A stretch of DNA of 64,000 nucleotides from Gallionella sp. (lineage in GTDB: Bacteria > Pseudomonadota > Gammaproteobacteria > Burkholderiales > Gallionellaceae), in NCBI GenBank assembly GCA_030645955.1, contig JAUSMR010000076.1:140008-204007 (forward strand), given 5' to 3'. Positions within the stretch are counted from its first letter, which is position 1. The number at the start of each line of letters is the position of its first letter. This document shows positions 8,868-19,681 of the stretch, in pieces. Position numbers and translations under genes: made by a program. A model generated the notes under the pieces. The model saw only the letters and a list, made by a program, of their open reading frames with translations. It did not search any database and was not told the origin of the DNA.

Positions 8868-9230
8868 TTATTCTTTGGGTTTGGCGAGTTTGGGTCGCGC
8901 CGCCTGCGCCTTGCTCCACAACTCTTCGAGGTTGTAATAATCGCGGATGGCGGGCTGCATGATGTGCACCAGCACTTCGCCCAGGTCCACCAGTATCCAC
9001 TCGCCGCTGTCATCACCTTCACGGCCAAGAATCTGTTCACCGCGCTCCTTGAGCTTGACCACCACGTTGTCGGCTAGCGCTTTGGTCTGCCGGGTGGAGT
9101 TGGCGCTGGCGATGACCATGCGCTCGAACATCGTGCTGAGTTTGCTGGTGTCGATCACGGTAATGTTATTGGCCTTGATGTCTTCAAGTGCGGCAACAAC
9201 GGCTTGGGTTTTTTCTTCGGTAGTCAGCAT
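8868..9230 (-). CDS. rsfS: Ribosome silencing factor RsfS
   Basis: A 120-residue RsfS (formerly YbeB) that binds ribosomal protein L14 and blocks 30S-50S joining in stationary phase. Conserved features: [22 protein letters not shown], then [19 protein letters not shown], and [30 protein letters not shown]. The Lys/Pro-rich C-terminal tail ([10 protein letters not shown]) is common. The ATG at 9230 overlaps the end of nadD by 7 bases, which implies coupled translation, and the family start agrees. Confidence 0.95.
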   Translation of the reverse strand: MLTTEEKTQAVVAALEDIKANNITVIDTSKLSTMFERMVIASANSTRQTKALADNVVVKLKERGEQILGREGDDSGEWILVDLGEVLVHIMQPAIRDYYNLEELWSKAQAARPKLAKPKE

Positions 9231-9883
9231 GGTATGTATAAGTGATGTTGATGAATGTAGTTTGCCACCGCGTTGGGCAGCAGGTAGCGTATCGTGCGGT
9301 TTTCCGCAACGCGGCTGCGTATCAGCGTGGCGGAGATTTCCAGCTTGGGAATGACCAGTTCGACAACCCCTCCGGATGGCTGTTGCGATAAAGCATCCAC
9401 GGAACACAGGCGCTGTTGATAGTGCTGGCGCAATTTCGCCGGGGCGCTATGGATACGTTCCTCAAGCGTAAAGCCGGGGCGATAGCCCACCACGATGTGC
9501 GCCAGCCCGAACAATTGTTCCCAGTCATGCCAGGTATGCAATTGCAGGAATGCATCGCCGCCCATCAGCAGGCACAGCGGTTGCGCCGCGCCCAACTCGG
9601 TGCGCAATTCGCGTAATGTATTCACCGTATAACACGGCGTAGCTTGCCTGACTTCGCGTTCATCCAGCACAAATGCGGGTTGTTCGGCAATTGCCAGTCG
9701 CACCATCGCGCTGCGGTGTTGCGCGGACACTTGCGGCGCATCGCGGTGCGGCGGCATACCGGTGGGGATAAAACGGATTTGGCGGAGATTTGCCAACTCC
9801 AGCATTTCCTCGGCGAGCCGCAGATGTCCGTAATGAATAGGATCAAATGTGCCGCCCAGAATGCCGATCGGTTGGTTGCTCAC
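9224..9883 (-). CDS. nadD: Nicotinate-nucleotide adenylyltransferase
   Basis: A 219-residue NadD that adenylates nicotinate mononucleotide with ATP to deamido-NAD in NAD biosynthesis. The nucleotidyltransferase signature GGTFDPIHYGHLRLAEE (with the HxGH-type ATP site) lies at residues 10-26. The C-terminal ISATLIRSRV matches the second ATP-binding motif (ISSTxIR). Length is typical. It begins 3 bases after the aceF stop and overlaps rsfS. In many betaproteobacteria nadD follows hemF; here hemF is about 15 kb away on the other strand, so the cluster is split. Confidence 0.94.
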   Translation of the reverse strand: MSNQPIGILGGTFDPIHYGHLRLAEEMLELANLRQIRFIPTGMPPHRDAPQVSAQHRSAMVRLAIAEQPAFVLDEREVRQATPCYTVNTLRELRTELGAAQPLCLLMGGDAFLQLHTWHDWEQLFGLAHIVVGYRPGFTLEERIHSAPAKLRQHYQQRLCSVDALSQQPSGGVVELVIPKLEISATLIRSRVAENRTIRYLLPNAVANYIHQHHLYIPC

Positions 9884-9886
9884 TGA

Positions 9887-11182
9887 TTACAGCGCCAGGC
9901 GGCGAATGTCCGCCAGCACTTGCGTGAGATAAACGGTAAAGCGTGCGGCGGATGCACCGTCGATCACGCGGTGATCGTAGGACAGCGACAGCGGCAGCAT
10001 CAGGCGCGGCACGAATTCGCCGTTTTGATACACCGGCTTCAAGCTGGCGCGCGATACGCCGAGGATCGCCACTTCCGGCGCATTGATGATTGGCGTGAAC
10101 GCGGTACCCCCGATCCCGCCGAGGCTGGAAATCGTGAAGCAACCGCCTTGCATGTCGGCAGCGGTGATTTTTTTCTCTCTGGCGCGCGCGCTGATTTCAC
10201 CCAGCTCTCTGGCGATCTGCACGATGCCCTTCTTGTCCGCGTCGCGCAGCACCGGCACCATCAAACCGTCCGGCGTATCCACCGCTACACCGATGTGGAA
10301 GTATTGCTTGAGCACCAGATTTTCGCCGCTGGCATCCAGCGAGGCATTGAATTCCGGATACTTCTGCAACACCGCCACGGCAGCTTTGAGCAGGAATGCC
10401 AATGGGGTGATTTTGATATTTTGTTTGGCATATTCCTCGCCCAGCTGCTTGCGGAATGCCTCCATTTCGCTGATGTCGGCTTCGTCGAATTGCGTGACGT
10501 GCGGGATGCTCACCCAGTTGCGATGCAAATTCGCACCGGAAATTTTCTGGATACGCGACAGCGGTTTGATTTCGACAGCGCCAAATTTGGCGAAGTCCAC
10601 TTCCGGCATCGCGAGTATCTGAAGTCCGCCACCTCCCGCTGCACCGCGCGGTTGCGCAATGGCGGCCTTGACGAAGTTCTGCACGTCGTCTTTGGTGACG
10701 CGCCCCTTCTCGCCGCCACCTTTGACTTGCGCCACATCCACGCCGAGCTCGCGCGCAAAACGGCGGATCGCCGGGCTGGCGTGCGCTTTCCCGGCAAGTG
10801 CGATCGGTTGGACGGTAGTTGCTGCCAGGGGTGCGGCAGCCGATTTCGCGGCAATTGCCGTCTGGGCAACTTGGGCAGCCGCAACGGTTGCAGGAGCAGG
10901 TGGTGCGGTTGCAATTTTTCCCCGCGGCACATCGGCCGCATCGCTGCTTTCCAGCAATAAAATCACCGAACCCTGCGACACTTTGTCGCCAGCCTTGACC
11001 TTCATTTCCTTGATCACGCCGGAATACGGCGACGGCACATCCATCGCCGCCTTGTCGGTTTCCAGCGTCAGCAGACTATCTTCCGCGCTAATCGTGTCGC
11101 CCGCCTTGACCATCACCTCGATGATGTTCACGTCTTTGTAGTTGCCGATGTCTGGAACTAATATTTGTTTAATCTCTGCCAC
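9887..11182 (-). CDS. aceF: Pyruvate dehydrogenase E2, dihydrolipoamide acetyltransferase
   Basis: A 431-residue E2 core subunit that transfers acetyl groups to CoA. It has a single N-terminal lipoyl domain (residues 1-75) with the lipoylated lysine in ETDKAAMDV (K44) and an Ala/Pro-rich linker. The peripheral-subunit binding domain (ASPAIRRFARELGVDV..GRVTKDDV, about 140-180) and a catalytic domain ending in DHRVIDGASAARF, with the active-site His and Asp, follow. Some relatives carry two or three lipoyl domains, so this is a short version. The GTG start at 11182 is preceded by AGGGAGA and lies 16 bases after aceE. No E3 (lpd) gene is adjacent; it must be elsewhere. Confidence 0.94.
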   Translation of the reverse strand: MAEIKQILVPDIGNYKDVNIIEVMVKAGDTISAEDSLLTLETDKAAMDVPSPYSGVIKEMKVKAGDKVSQGSVILLLESSDAADVPRGKIATAPPAPATVAAAQVAQTAIAAKSAAAPLAATTVQPIALAGKAHASPAIRRFARELGVDVAQVKGGGEKGRVTKDDVQNFVKAAIAQPRGAAGGGGLQILAMPEVDFAKFGAVEIKPLSRIQKISGANLHRNWVSIPHVTQFDEADISEMEAFRKQLGEEYAKQNIKITPLAFLLKAAVAVLQKYPEFNASLDASGENLVLKQYFHIGVAVDTPDGLMVPVLRDADKKGIVQIARELGEISARAREKKITAADMQGGCFTISSLGGIGGTAFTPIINAPEVAILGVSRASLKPVYQNGEFVPRLMLPLSLSYDHRVIDGASAARFTVYLTQVLADIRRLAL

Positions 11183-11198
11183 GTGTCTCTCCCTAACC

Positions 11199-13865
<2,667 letters not shown>

Positions 13866-13892
13866 GTCTTTGCTCTCTCAATTGTCGCAACG

Positions 13893-14555
13893 TTATTCTT
13901 TAACAGAACAAGCAATTGTTTCCTGCTCGGTGATAATCCATTCGACTTTTACATCCGTCGGTTCCTGCGGAATAATTTCGACGATTTGCAGCGAAAACGC
14001 TGCGGCGGCCAGTACAGGGCGTTGAGTCATGTTTGCCATAACCAGCGACTTGGCGAGTGTTGTTTGCTCGCCTAGTCGAATGGCTAGTTGTTTCATCAGC
14101 AGCTTGTCGTAAAAGCCTCTGCCATAACCCAGCCGCGCGCCGTCGCGGGTAAATGCCACACCCGGCAGCAGGACGAATTCTACCTCATTTAGGCCATCCA
14201 GCCGCTCGCAGCGTTCCACGACCGGTTCGCGTATCCCCCACAAACCCGCCGCCAACTGGCTCTCCAGGTCTTCCACCCAATACAGATCGAGCTGGTTGGT
14301 GTGGTGGTTCACCTTGGGCAAAGCCAGCCGCTTGCCATCCGCCAATGCCATTTCGACCCATAAATCGCTGGAGAATTCCGTACCGAAATTCATATAGCCC
14401 AGCACCGCGCTTGCCTGCCGGTATTCCGGCAGTTGCAGCAGCTGTTCGGTAATTGCCGAATTGTGCGCGGCGCGTATATCAGCGGGTAGCTGCTCGCGCT
14501 GAGCCAGGATGGTTTTACGTATGGTTTGCTTGAGCGTTGGTGGCAAAACAGGCAT
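13893..14555 (-). CDS. ygfA: 5-formyltetrahydrofolate cyclo-ligase with a repeat-derived insert
   Basis: A 220-residue 5-formyl-THF cyclo-ligase that converts 5-formyl-THF to 5,10-methenyl-THF with ATP. Family motifs: [35 protein letters not shown] (substrate and ATP site), and the C-terminal [16 protein letters not shown]. Between FYDKLL and RPVLAAAAF there are about 15-20 extra residues (around 154-173: [18 protein letters not shown]) compared with the usual spacing. This insert is encoded by a copy of the hairpin repeat also found at 8101, so it looks like a tolerated in-frame insertion in a surface loop. The ATG at 14555 is 7 bases after the ilvA stop. Confidence 0.88.
   Translation of the reverse strand: MPVLPPTLKQTIRKTILAQREQLPADIRAAHNSAITEQLLQLPEYRQASAVLGYMNFGTEFSSDLWVEMALADGKRLALPKVNHHTNQLDLYWVEDLESQLAAGLWGIREPVVERCERLDGLNEVEFVLLPGVAFTRDGARLGYGRGFYDKLLMKQLAIRLGEQTTLAKSLVMANMTQRPVLAAAAFSLQIVEIIPQEPTDVKVEWIITEQETIACSVKE
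14038..14097. repeat. Covarying hairpin repeat inside the cyclo-ligase gene (copy B)
   Basis: ATAACCAGCG is followed by a hairpin at 14047-14077: GACT, an unpaired T, GGCGAGT, loop GTTGTTT, then GCTCGCC, an unpaired T, AGTC, and then GAATGGCTA. Compared with copy A at 8132-8162, three stem pairs differ and all are compensated on the other arm, while the T/T mismatch and the loop are unchanged. It lies in frame within the coding region. Confidence 0.7.
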
Positions 14556-14561
14556 GCGCAA

Positions 14562-16070
14562 TCAACCCAAAAATAGCCGGTACGCCGGGTTGCCGCTCTC
14601 GTCCCAGTAGCGGTAGCCAAGGGTGTCGAGGAAAGTCTTCAGCGCCTTCTTGTCGTGGTGCGGCACCTGCATGCCGACCAGCACGCGGCCGTAGTCTGCG
14701 CCGTGGTTGCGGTAATGGAACAGGCTGATGTTCCAGTTGTGGCTCATGCTGTTAAGGAAGTTCATCAGCGCGCCGGGGCGTTCGGGAAACTCGAAGCGGA
14801 ACATGATTTCGTCCTTGACCTCCGGCGCGTGGCCGCCGACCAGATGGCGCAGGTGCAGCTTGGCCATTTCGTTGTCGGAAAGATCCAGCGTGGCCAATTT
14901 ATTGTGCTGCAACTTGTCCACCAGCTCGGCGGTTTCCAGTTGATCGCGCACCTGAATACCGACGAATACATGCGCCATTTTGGGATCGTCGAAGCGGTAG
15001 TTGAATTCGGTGATGTTACGCTTACCCAGCAGCGCGCAGAATTTGCGGAAACTGCCCGGTGTTTCCGGGATCGTGACGGCGAGAATCGCCTCGCGCCTTT
15101 CGCCGATATCGGCCCGTTCCGCAACGAAACGCAGGCGGTCGAAATTCATGTTCGCGCCGCTGGCGATGGCAACCAGCGTTTCGCCCTTGAGCTTTTCGCG
15201 TGCGGCATACAGCTTGGCTCCGGCGATGGACAGCGCGCCCGCCGGTTCCAGTATCGAGCGCGTGTCTTCGAACACATCTTTGAGCGCGGCGCAGACGGTG
15301 TCGGTGTCCACCAAAATGATTTCATCGACCAGCTTGCGGCACAAGCGGAAGGTTTCCTGCCCGACCTGCTTGACCGCCACGCCGTCGGCAAACAGCCCGA
15401 CATGGTCGAGCGTGACGCGCCGTTTGGCTTTAAGCGAGCGATACATCGCATCGGAATCCGCCGGTTGCACGCCGATGATCCTGATGTCGGGACGCAGTTG
15501 CTTGACGTAAGCCGCCACGCCGGAGATCAGCCCGCCGCCACCGATGGCGACGAAGATCGCGTGGATAGCCTGGGTGTGCTGGCGCAAAATCTCCATGCCG
15601 ATGGTGCCCTGCCCGGCGATCACGTCGGGGTCGTCATACGGATGCACGAAAGTCATCCGGCTTTGTTGCTCCAGCTCCAGCGCATGCTGGTAGGCATCGG
15701 AATACGAATCGCCGTGCAGCACCACTTTCGCGCCGCGGCCGGCCACTGCCTGTATCTTGATCTGCGGCGTGGTGGTGGGCATGACGATGACCGCCTTGCA
15801 GCCCAGTTTTTGCGCCGAAAGCGCCACGCCCTGAGCATGATTTCCCGCCGAAGCGGCGATGACTCCCCGTTTCAACTGCTCAGGCGTGAGTTGCGCCATT
15901 TTGTTGTACGCACCGCGCAACTTGAAGGAGAACACCGGCTGCATATCCTCGCGCTTGAGCAACACGGTATTGCCGATGCGCGCCGACAAATTGGGCGCCG
16001 CTTCCAGTGGCGTTTCAACCGCCACGTCGTAGACGCGGGCGTTGAGGATGCGTTTCAAATAACCGTTCAT
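14562..16070 (-). CDS. ilvA: Threonine dehydratase (biosynthetic)
   Basis: A 502-residue PLP enzyme that deaminates threonine to 2-oxobutyrate, the first step of isoleucine synthesis. The PLP lysine lies in FSFKLRGAYNKM (K50), and the phosphate-binding loop GGGGLISG is visible near residue 175. Residues ~320-500 hold two ACT-like regulatory domains (ILAVTIPETPGSFRKFC and FRFEFPERPGALMNFL), as expected for the isoleucine-inhibited biosynthetic form rather than the short catabolic one. It is the upstream member of a minus-strand run with the cyclo-ligase gene and diverges from apaG. Confidence 0.95.
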   Translation of the reverse strand: MNGYLKRILNARVYDVAVETPLEAAPNLSARIGNTVLLKREDMQPVFSFKLRGAYNKMAQLTPEQLKRGVIAASAGNHAQGVALSAQKLGCKAVIVMPTTTPQIKIQAVAGRGAKVVLHGDSYSDAYQHALELEQQSRMTFVHPYDDPDVIAGQGTIGMEILRQHTQAIHAIFVAIGGGGLISGVAAYVKQLRPDIRIIGVQPADSDAMYRSLKAKRRVTLDHVGLFADGVAVKQVGQETFRLCRKLVDEIILVDTDTVCAALKDVFEDTRSILEPAGALSIAGAKLYAAREKLKGETLVAIASGANMNFDRLRFVAERADIGERREAILAVTIPETPGSFRKFCALLGKRNITEFNYRFDDPKMAHVFVGIQVRDQLETAELVDKLQHNKLATLDLSDNEMAKLHLRHLVGGHAPEVKDEIMFRFEFPERPGALMNFLNSMSHNWNISLFHYRNHGADYGRVLVGMQVPHHDKKALKTFLDTLGYRYWDESGNPAYRLFLG

Positions 16071-16154
16071 GATTTAACTTGCCTGAAAAATATCTGCGCA
16101 GATTAGCATAAAAGTGCGGCGAAGCTCTTGCGACACAAGGCAAAATCGGTTCAA

Positions 16155-16547
16155 ATGCCGCGCATGGAAAAGAATGGTCTACATGGCATCGATATACAAA
16201 CGCAGGTGAATTACCTGCCGGAGCAATCCGATGAATCGGGTAACCGTTTCGTTTTTTCATACACCATCACCATCACCAATACCGGTAGCGCGCCAGCCAG
16301 GCTCATCAGCCGTCATTGGATCATTACCGATGCCCATAACCACGTGCAGGAAGTGCGCGGGCAAGGCGTGGTGGGCGAACAGCCATTGCTCAAGCCGAGC
16401 CAGGGTTTTGAATACACCAGCGGGACGGTGCTGACCACACAGGTGGGCACGATGCGCGGCAGTTACCTGATGCAGGCTGATGATGGCTCCGAATTTGAAG
16501 TTGATATCCCGCAATTCGTCCTGAGTGTGCCACGTGTTTTACATTAA
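16155..16547 (+). CDS. apaG: ApaG (DUF525) protein
   Basis: A small beta-sandwich ApaG protein. The family core is unmistakable: YTITITNTGSAPARLISRHWIITDA, then VQEVRGQGVVGEQPLLKPSQGFEYTSGT. ApaG-like domains bind Mg and possibly nucleotides; the cellular role is not settled. Starts at 16155 (130 aa) and 16164 (127 aa) are both near the family's usual length, and neither has a good ribosome site. The 3' end is followed 43 bases later by the proposed mltA start. Confidence 0.9.
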   Translation: MPRMEKNGLHGIDIQTQVNYLPEQSDESGNRFVFSYTITITNTGSAPARLISRHWIITDAHNHVQEVRGQGVVGEQPLLKPSQGFEYTSGTVLTTQVGTMRGSYLMQADDGSEFEVDIPQFVLSVPRVLH

Positions 16548-16576
16548 TTTTTTTTCCCTTTTTGCCCATTTTTCAA

Positions 16577-16624
16577 GGGGACGGCGCACCGTGCCGGTGC
16601 CGGAACAAAAGTTTCTCGTACCCC
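16577..16624. repeat. GGGG..CCCC repeat overlapping the mltA start
   Basis: A 48-base element bounded by GGGG and CCCC with the core GGTGCCGGAACAAAAGTTTC at 16596-16615. The identical 20-base core occurs at 20956-20975. Its 5' part (GGGGACGGCGCACCGTGCC) also matches GGGGCACGGCGCGCCGTGCC at 4967-4986. The proposed mltA start codon (16591) and signal-peptide n-region lie inside it. Confidence 0.75.
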
Positions 16625-17757
16625 TGCTGCTGGTCTTTCTTGCTGCCTGCGCCGCGCCGCCCAAGCCGCCCGTCGTGCTGGCGACTGCCGATGTTGCGCC
16701 CTACGCACCGTTTGCGGTAAGCAAGTGGGAGATGCTGCCGGATTGGCAAACGATAGACTTGCAGCAAACATGGGCGGCCTTCTGGCAAAGCTGTAACGCG
16801 CTGAAAAACAAACCGGGCTGGCAGAACATCTGCTCTCGCGCCAATGAGCTGACACAGCCGGACAACAGCTCGCTGCGCGCTTTTTTTGAGGAAGGTTTTA
16901 CCCCCTATCAGGTATTCAATCCGGATGGTTCTTCGCAGGGGTTGATCACCGGCTACTACGAGCCCAAGCTTGCCGGCAGTCGCGTCAAAACCGCCCGCTT
17001 TCGTTATCCGCTGTACGCCCCGCCGGATGATTTGCTGACCATTGATATGGGCGATGTGTATCCGCAACTGAAGGATTTGCGTTTGCGCGGACGGCTGCAA
17101 GGCAATCGCATCGTGCCTTATTACAATCGCAGTGAGATCGATTACGGAAAAGCCCCGCTGCAAGGACGCGAATTATTCTGGGTGGACAACGCGGTCGATT
17201 TGTTCTTCCTGCAAATCCAGGGGTCGGGGCGCATCGAATTGCCGGACGGCAGCCTGGTAAAAGTCGGTTATGCCGAACAGAACGGACACCCTTACACCTC
17301 CATCGGCAAAAAACTGGTCGAAATGGGCGCGTTTAAACTCGAGGAATCCTCGATGCAGAACATCAAGCTGTGGGCGCAAAAAAATCCCGCAAAACTGGCC
17401 AGCCTGCTGGAACACAACCCCAGCTATGTGTTCTTCCGCGAATTGCCCAATGGACTACCCGCTCCGCTGGGCGCATTGGGTGTGCCGCTGACCAATGAAT
17501 ACAGCCTGGCTGTTGATACGCGCACCATCCCGCTCGGCGCACCGGTGTTCCTCGCCACCACTTATCCGAACACGTCCGAGCCGCTGAACCGCCTGATGCT
17601 GGCGCAGGATACCGGCGGTGCTATCAGGGGTGCGGTGCGCGGCGATTTCTTCTGGGGTTTCGGCGAACAGGCCGGAAATCAGGCGGGGCGCATGAAGCAG
17701 ACCGGCCAGATGTGGGTGTTGTTTCCCAAGGGCGCGGAACCGGCGCTTGGCCCGTAG
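16591..17757 (+). CDS. mltA: Membrane-bound lytic murein transglycosylase A
   Basis: A 388-residue outer-membrane lipoprotein that cleaves peptidoglycan with formation of 1,6-anhydromuramic ends. A short signal peptide ends in the lipobox LAAC (Cys20). The MltA barrel follows (EGFTPYQVF, LITGYYEPKLAGSR, FLQIQGSGRIELPDG), and the C-terminal 3D domain (LAVDTRTIPLG, LMLAQDTGGAIRGAVRGDFFWG) carries the three conserved Asp including the catalytic one. The GTG at 16591 is chosen because AGGGGA lies 9 bases upstream and gives a normal lipoprotein signal; a GTG at 16525 would overlap apaG and put 22 odd residues in front. The start lies inside a dispersed repeat. Confidence 0.9.
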   Translation: MPVPEQKFLVPLLLVFLAACAAPPKPPVVLATADVAPYAPFAVSKWEMLPDWQTIDLQQTWAAFWQSCNALKNKPGWQNICSRANELTQPDNSSLRAFFEEGFTPYQVFNPDGSSQGLITGYYEPKLAGSRVKTARFRYPLYAPPDDLLTIDMGDVYPQLKDLRLRGRLQGNRIVPYYNRSEIDYGKAPLQGRELFWVDNAVDLFFLQIQGSGRIELPDGSLVKVGYAEQNGHPYTSIGKKLVEMGAFKLEESSMQNIKLWAQKNPAKLASLLEHNPSYVFFRELPNGLPAPLGALGVPLTNEYSLAVDTRTIPLGAPVFLATTYPNTSEPLNRLMLAQDTGGAIRGAVRGDFFWGFGEQAGNQAGRMKQTGQMWVLFPKGAEPALGP

Positions 17758-17804
17758 CAGCCAACATCAGGCCTGCGCCGGCAATTCTTACCCAAGCGGA
17801 ATTC

Positions 17805-18707
17805 TTACCCGGTAATGAGTGCTTGGTCGCGTCCGTTGCGCTTGGCGGCCTGTAATTTTGAATTGGCCAGCCCGATAAGCATCTCTTCCGAGGTTTCCTG
17901 ATTCGGCATGCAATGAACACCGCCAACACTGATGGTGACCACTCCATGCGGTGAATCGATGTGCGGGATATTGAGCATGCGCACCTGTTCGCAAAGCTTT
18001 TGGGCGTGTTGGCGCAATGCCCCGGCACCGAATGACAATGACACGACGGCAAACTCCCCGTCTCCGTATCGCGCCACGCAATCCGACGTGCGCACAAACA
18101 ATTTCGCGATGCAATCGCCCACCCTGCGCAGACACTCATCACCCGCTGATTGCCCATAGCGCTCATTGAATTGACTGAAGATATCCAATTCAATTATCAA
18201 TACCGACATCCCGCTGTGGGCGCGCCGGGCGAAATCTAGCGAATCGGTGTATCGCTGGTCGAAATGGTGACGATTGCTGATCCCGACCAGCGGATCGACG
18301 CTGCTCAGCCGTTGTTCCAGCATAATTCTGGCCGTCACATCTTTCTGGATACCGATGAAATGGGTGGGTGCGGCTTCCGCGTTATGCATCGGAGAAACGC
18401 TGATCTCATTCCAGAACATCGATCCATCCTTGCGATAGTTGCGCAGCGTAACGACGCAACCCTCGTTCCTGGCAATTGCATCATTTATTGCATCCGCTTC
18501 CGGCTGACCGGTATCGTCCCCCTGCAGGAAGTGACAGCTCTTGCCGATAACTTCGTCAGCGGTAAAGCCGGTCAAACTCTCAAAACCCCGGTTGGCATAG
18601 ACCAGGGGAAAACCCTGCTGCTGCGCGTCGGCGATAATGATGCCATCGTGCGATTCATTGATGGCCCTGGTAAGCAAATCCTGGGAAATGTTTGCTGTGC
18701 GATCCAT
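17805..18707 (-). CDS. LOV-type PAS domain fused to a degenerate GGDEF domain
   Basis: A 300-residue cytoplasmic sensor. Residues ~12-128 are a PAS domain of the LOV class: GKSCHFLQG holds the position of the photoactive cysteine (C58; consensus GxNCRFLQ), and the flavin-contacting residues Q62, N90 in NYRKDG, N100 in FWN and Q121 in GIQKD are all present. This predicts blue-light sensing with FMN. Residues ~135-300 are a GGDEF fold (DPLVGISNRHHF), but the signature reads YGDGEF (214-219) instead of YGGDEF and the first metal Asp is Glu (IIELDIF), so diguanylate cyclase activity is doubtful. It might act by binding GTP/c-di-GMP or a partner. dsbC lies upstream on the same strand. Confidence 0.82.
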   Translation of the reverse strand: MDRTANISQDLLTRAINESHDGIIIADAQQQGFPLVYANRGFESLTGFTADEVIGKSCHFLQGDDTGQPEADAINDAIARNEGCVVTLRNYRKDGSMFWNEISVSPMHNAEAAPTHFIGIQKDVTARIMLEQRLSSVDPLVGISNRHHFDQRYTDSLDFARRAHSGMSVLIIELDIFSQFNERYGQSAGDECLRRVGDCIAKLFVRTSDCVARYGDGEFAVVSLSFGAGALRQHAQKLCEQVRMLNIPHIDSPHGVVTISVGGVHCMPNQETSEEMLIGLANSKLQAAKRNGRDQALITG

Positions 18708-18715
18708 GATGAGTC

Positions 18716-19435
18716 CTACTTGTTTGTATCGTTCAGATTCTTTTCTATTTCTTCCGCAGGCAAATATCCCGGAGATTGCGCCCCGTTACCAAAAATCAGG
18801 TTCGGCGTGCCGTTGACGCGGAGTTCTTTACCCAGGGCCAACACCTTGTCGGTTGATGTTTCGCAATTTGCGCTGTCCGGAGCGATGCTGTTCAGCATCA
18901 AGTCGTCCCACGCTTTGACCGGGTCTTTTGCACAAAGCACGTTGCGCACGGTTTCACCCGAGTTCGGGAAAATTGGATACAGGAACAGATATAGTGTGGC
19001 ATCGCTTACCTTGGCCAATTCTTTTTCCAGACGCTTGCAGAAGCTGCAGCTGGGATCAGTAAAATAGGCCATCTTGCGCTTGCCGTTGCCCTTCACTTTT
19101 TTCACCGCAAGATCGAGCGGCAGCTTGTCAAAATTGATCGCAAACAACTTGCGCCGCTGATCTTCGCTCAGGTTACGGCGGCTTTTCGTCTCGATTATGC
19201 TGCCGTCGAACAGATATAGCCCTTTTTCGTCGGTGTACAAAAGTTGGCCGTCAATGACAATCTCATACAGCCCGGCGTATGGTGTTTTAACTATGTGTTC
19301 AAGTTTGCCGATGTTCGGAAATTTGCTTTGCATCGATTTGCGGATTTCAGCTTCTCCGGCATGAGCTGAAGACAGCAGACCAAACAATATCAGTGCGATC
19401 CATTTTGACAAGTTCAGGGCAGGCAGTTTTTTCAT
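18716..19435 (-). CDS. dsbC: Thiol:disulfide interchange protein DsbC
   Basis: A 239-residue periplasmic disulfide isomerase. A signal peptide (residues 1-26, ending SAHA) is followed by the DsbC dimerisation domain (IRKSMQSKFP, TPYAGLYEIVIDGQLLYTDEKG). The thioredoxin-fold domain has the active site CSFC (130-133) after YFTDPS and the cis-Pro loop VNGTPNLIF near the C-terminus. It shuffles wrong disulfides in exported proteins and is kept reduced by DsbD. The frame extends upstream by 51 codons, but MKKLPALNL at 19435 gives the proper signal peptide. It lies 8 bases upstream of the LOV-GGDEF gene. Confidence 0.92.
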   Translation of the reverse strand: MKKLPALNLSKWIALILFGLLSSAHAGEAEIRKSMQSKFPNIGKLEHIVKTPYAGLYEIVIDGQLLYTDEKGLYLFDGSIIETKSRRNLSEDQRRKLFAINFDKLPLDLAVKKVKGNGKRKMAYFTDPSCSFCKRLEKELAKVSDATLYLFLYPIFPNSGETVRNVLCAKDPVKAWDDLMLNSIAPDSANCETSTDKVLALGKELRVNGTPNLIFGNGAQSPGYLPAEEIEKNLNDTNK

Positions 19436-19651
19436 GAATATTTTCTCTTTGGTAAATTTAAGGGGGCATTGCATCATCATTTTTTCGCAGCGATGTGATT
19501 GGTGACATTCAACCCCGGATTGCGCACGAAACACGACAGCAGCCAGATATTCTTGAGTGCGGCGGCCAAGCCAACCGGCGCCAATCAACCAGCGACCATC
19601 GCGACATCAAAATTCATATAACAGAATCATAACATGCCCCCCGGTTTCATT

Positions 19652-19657
19652 TATAAT
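19652..19657 (+). promoter_or_regulatory. Possible -10 element upstream of dusB-fis
   Basis: A TATAAT hexamer 25 bases before the dusB ATG at 19682. No good -35 hexamer is seen at 16-18 bases upstream, so this is a weak call resting on the hexamer and its position. Confidence 0.3.
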
Positions 19658-19681
19658 TGCTCCCCCTCGCGAAAAACCAAC

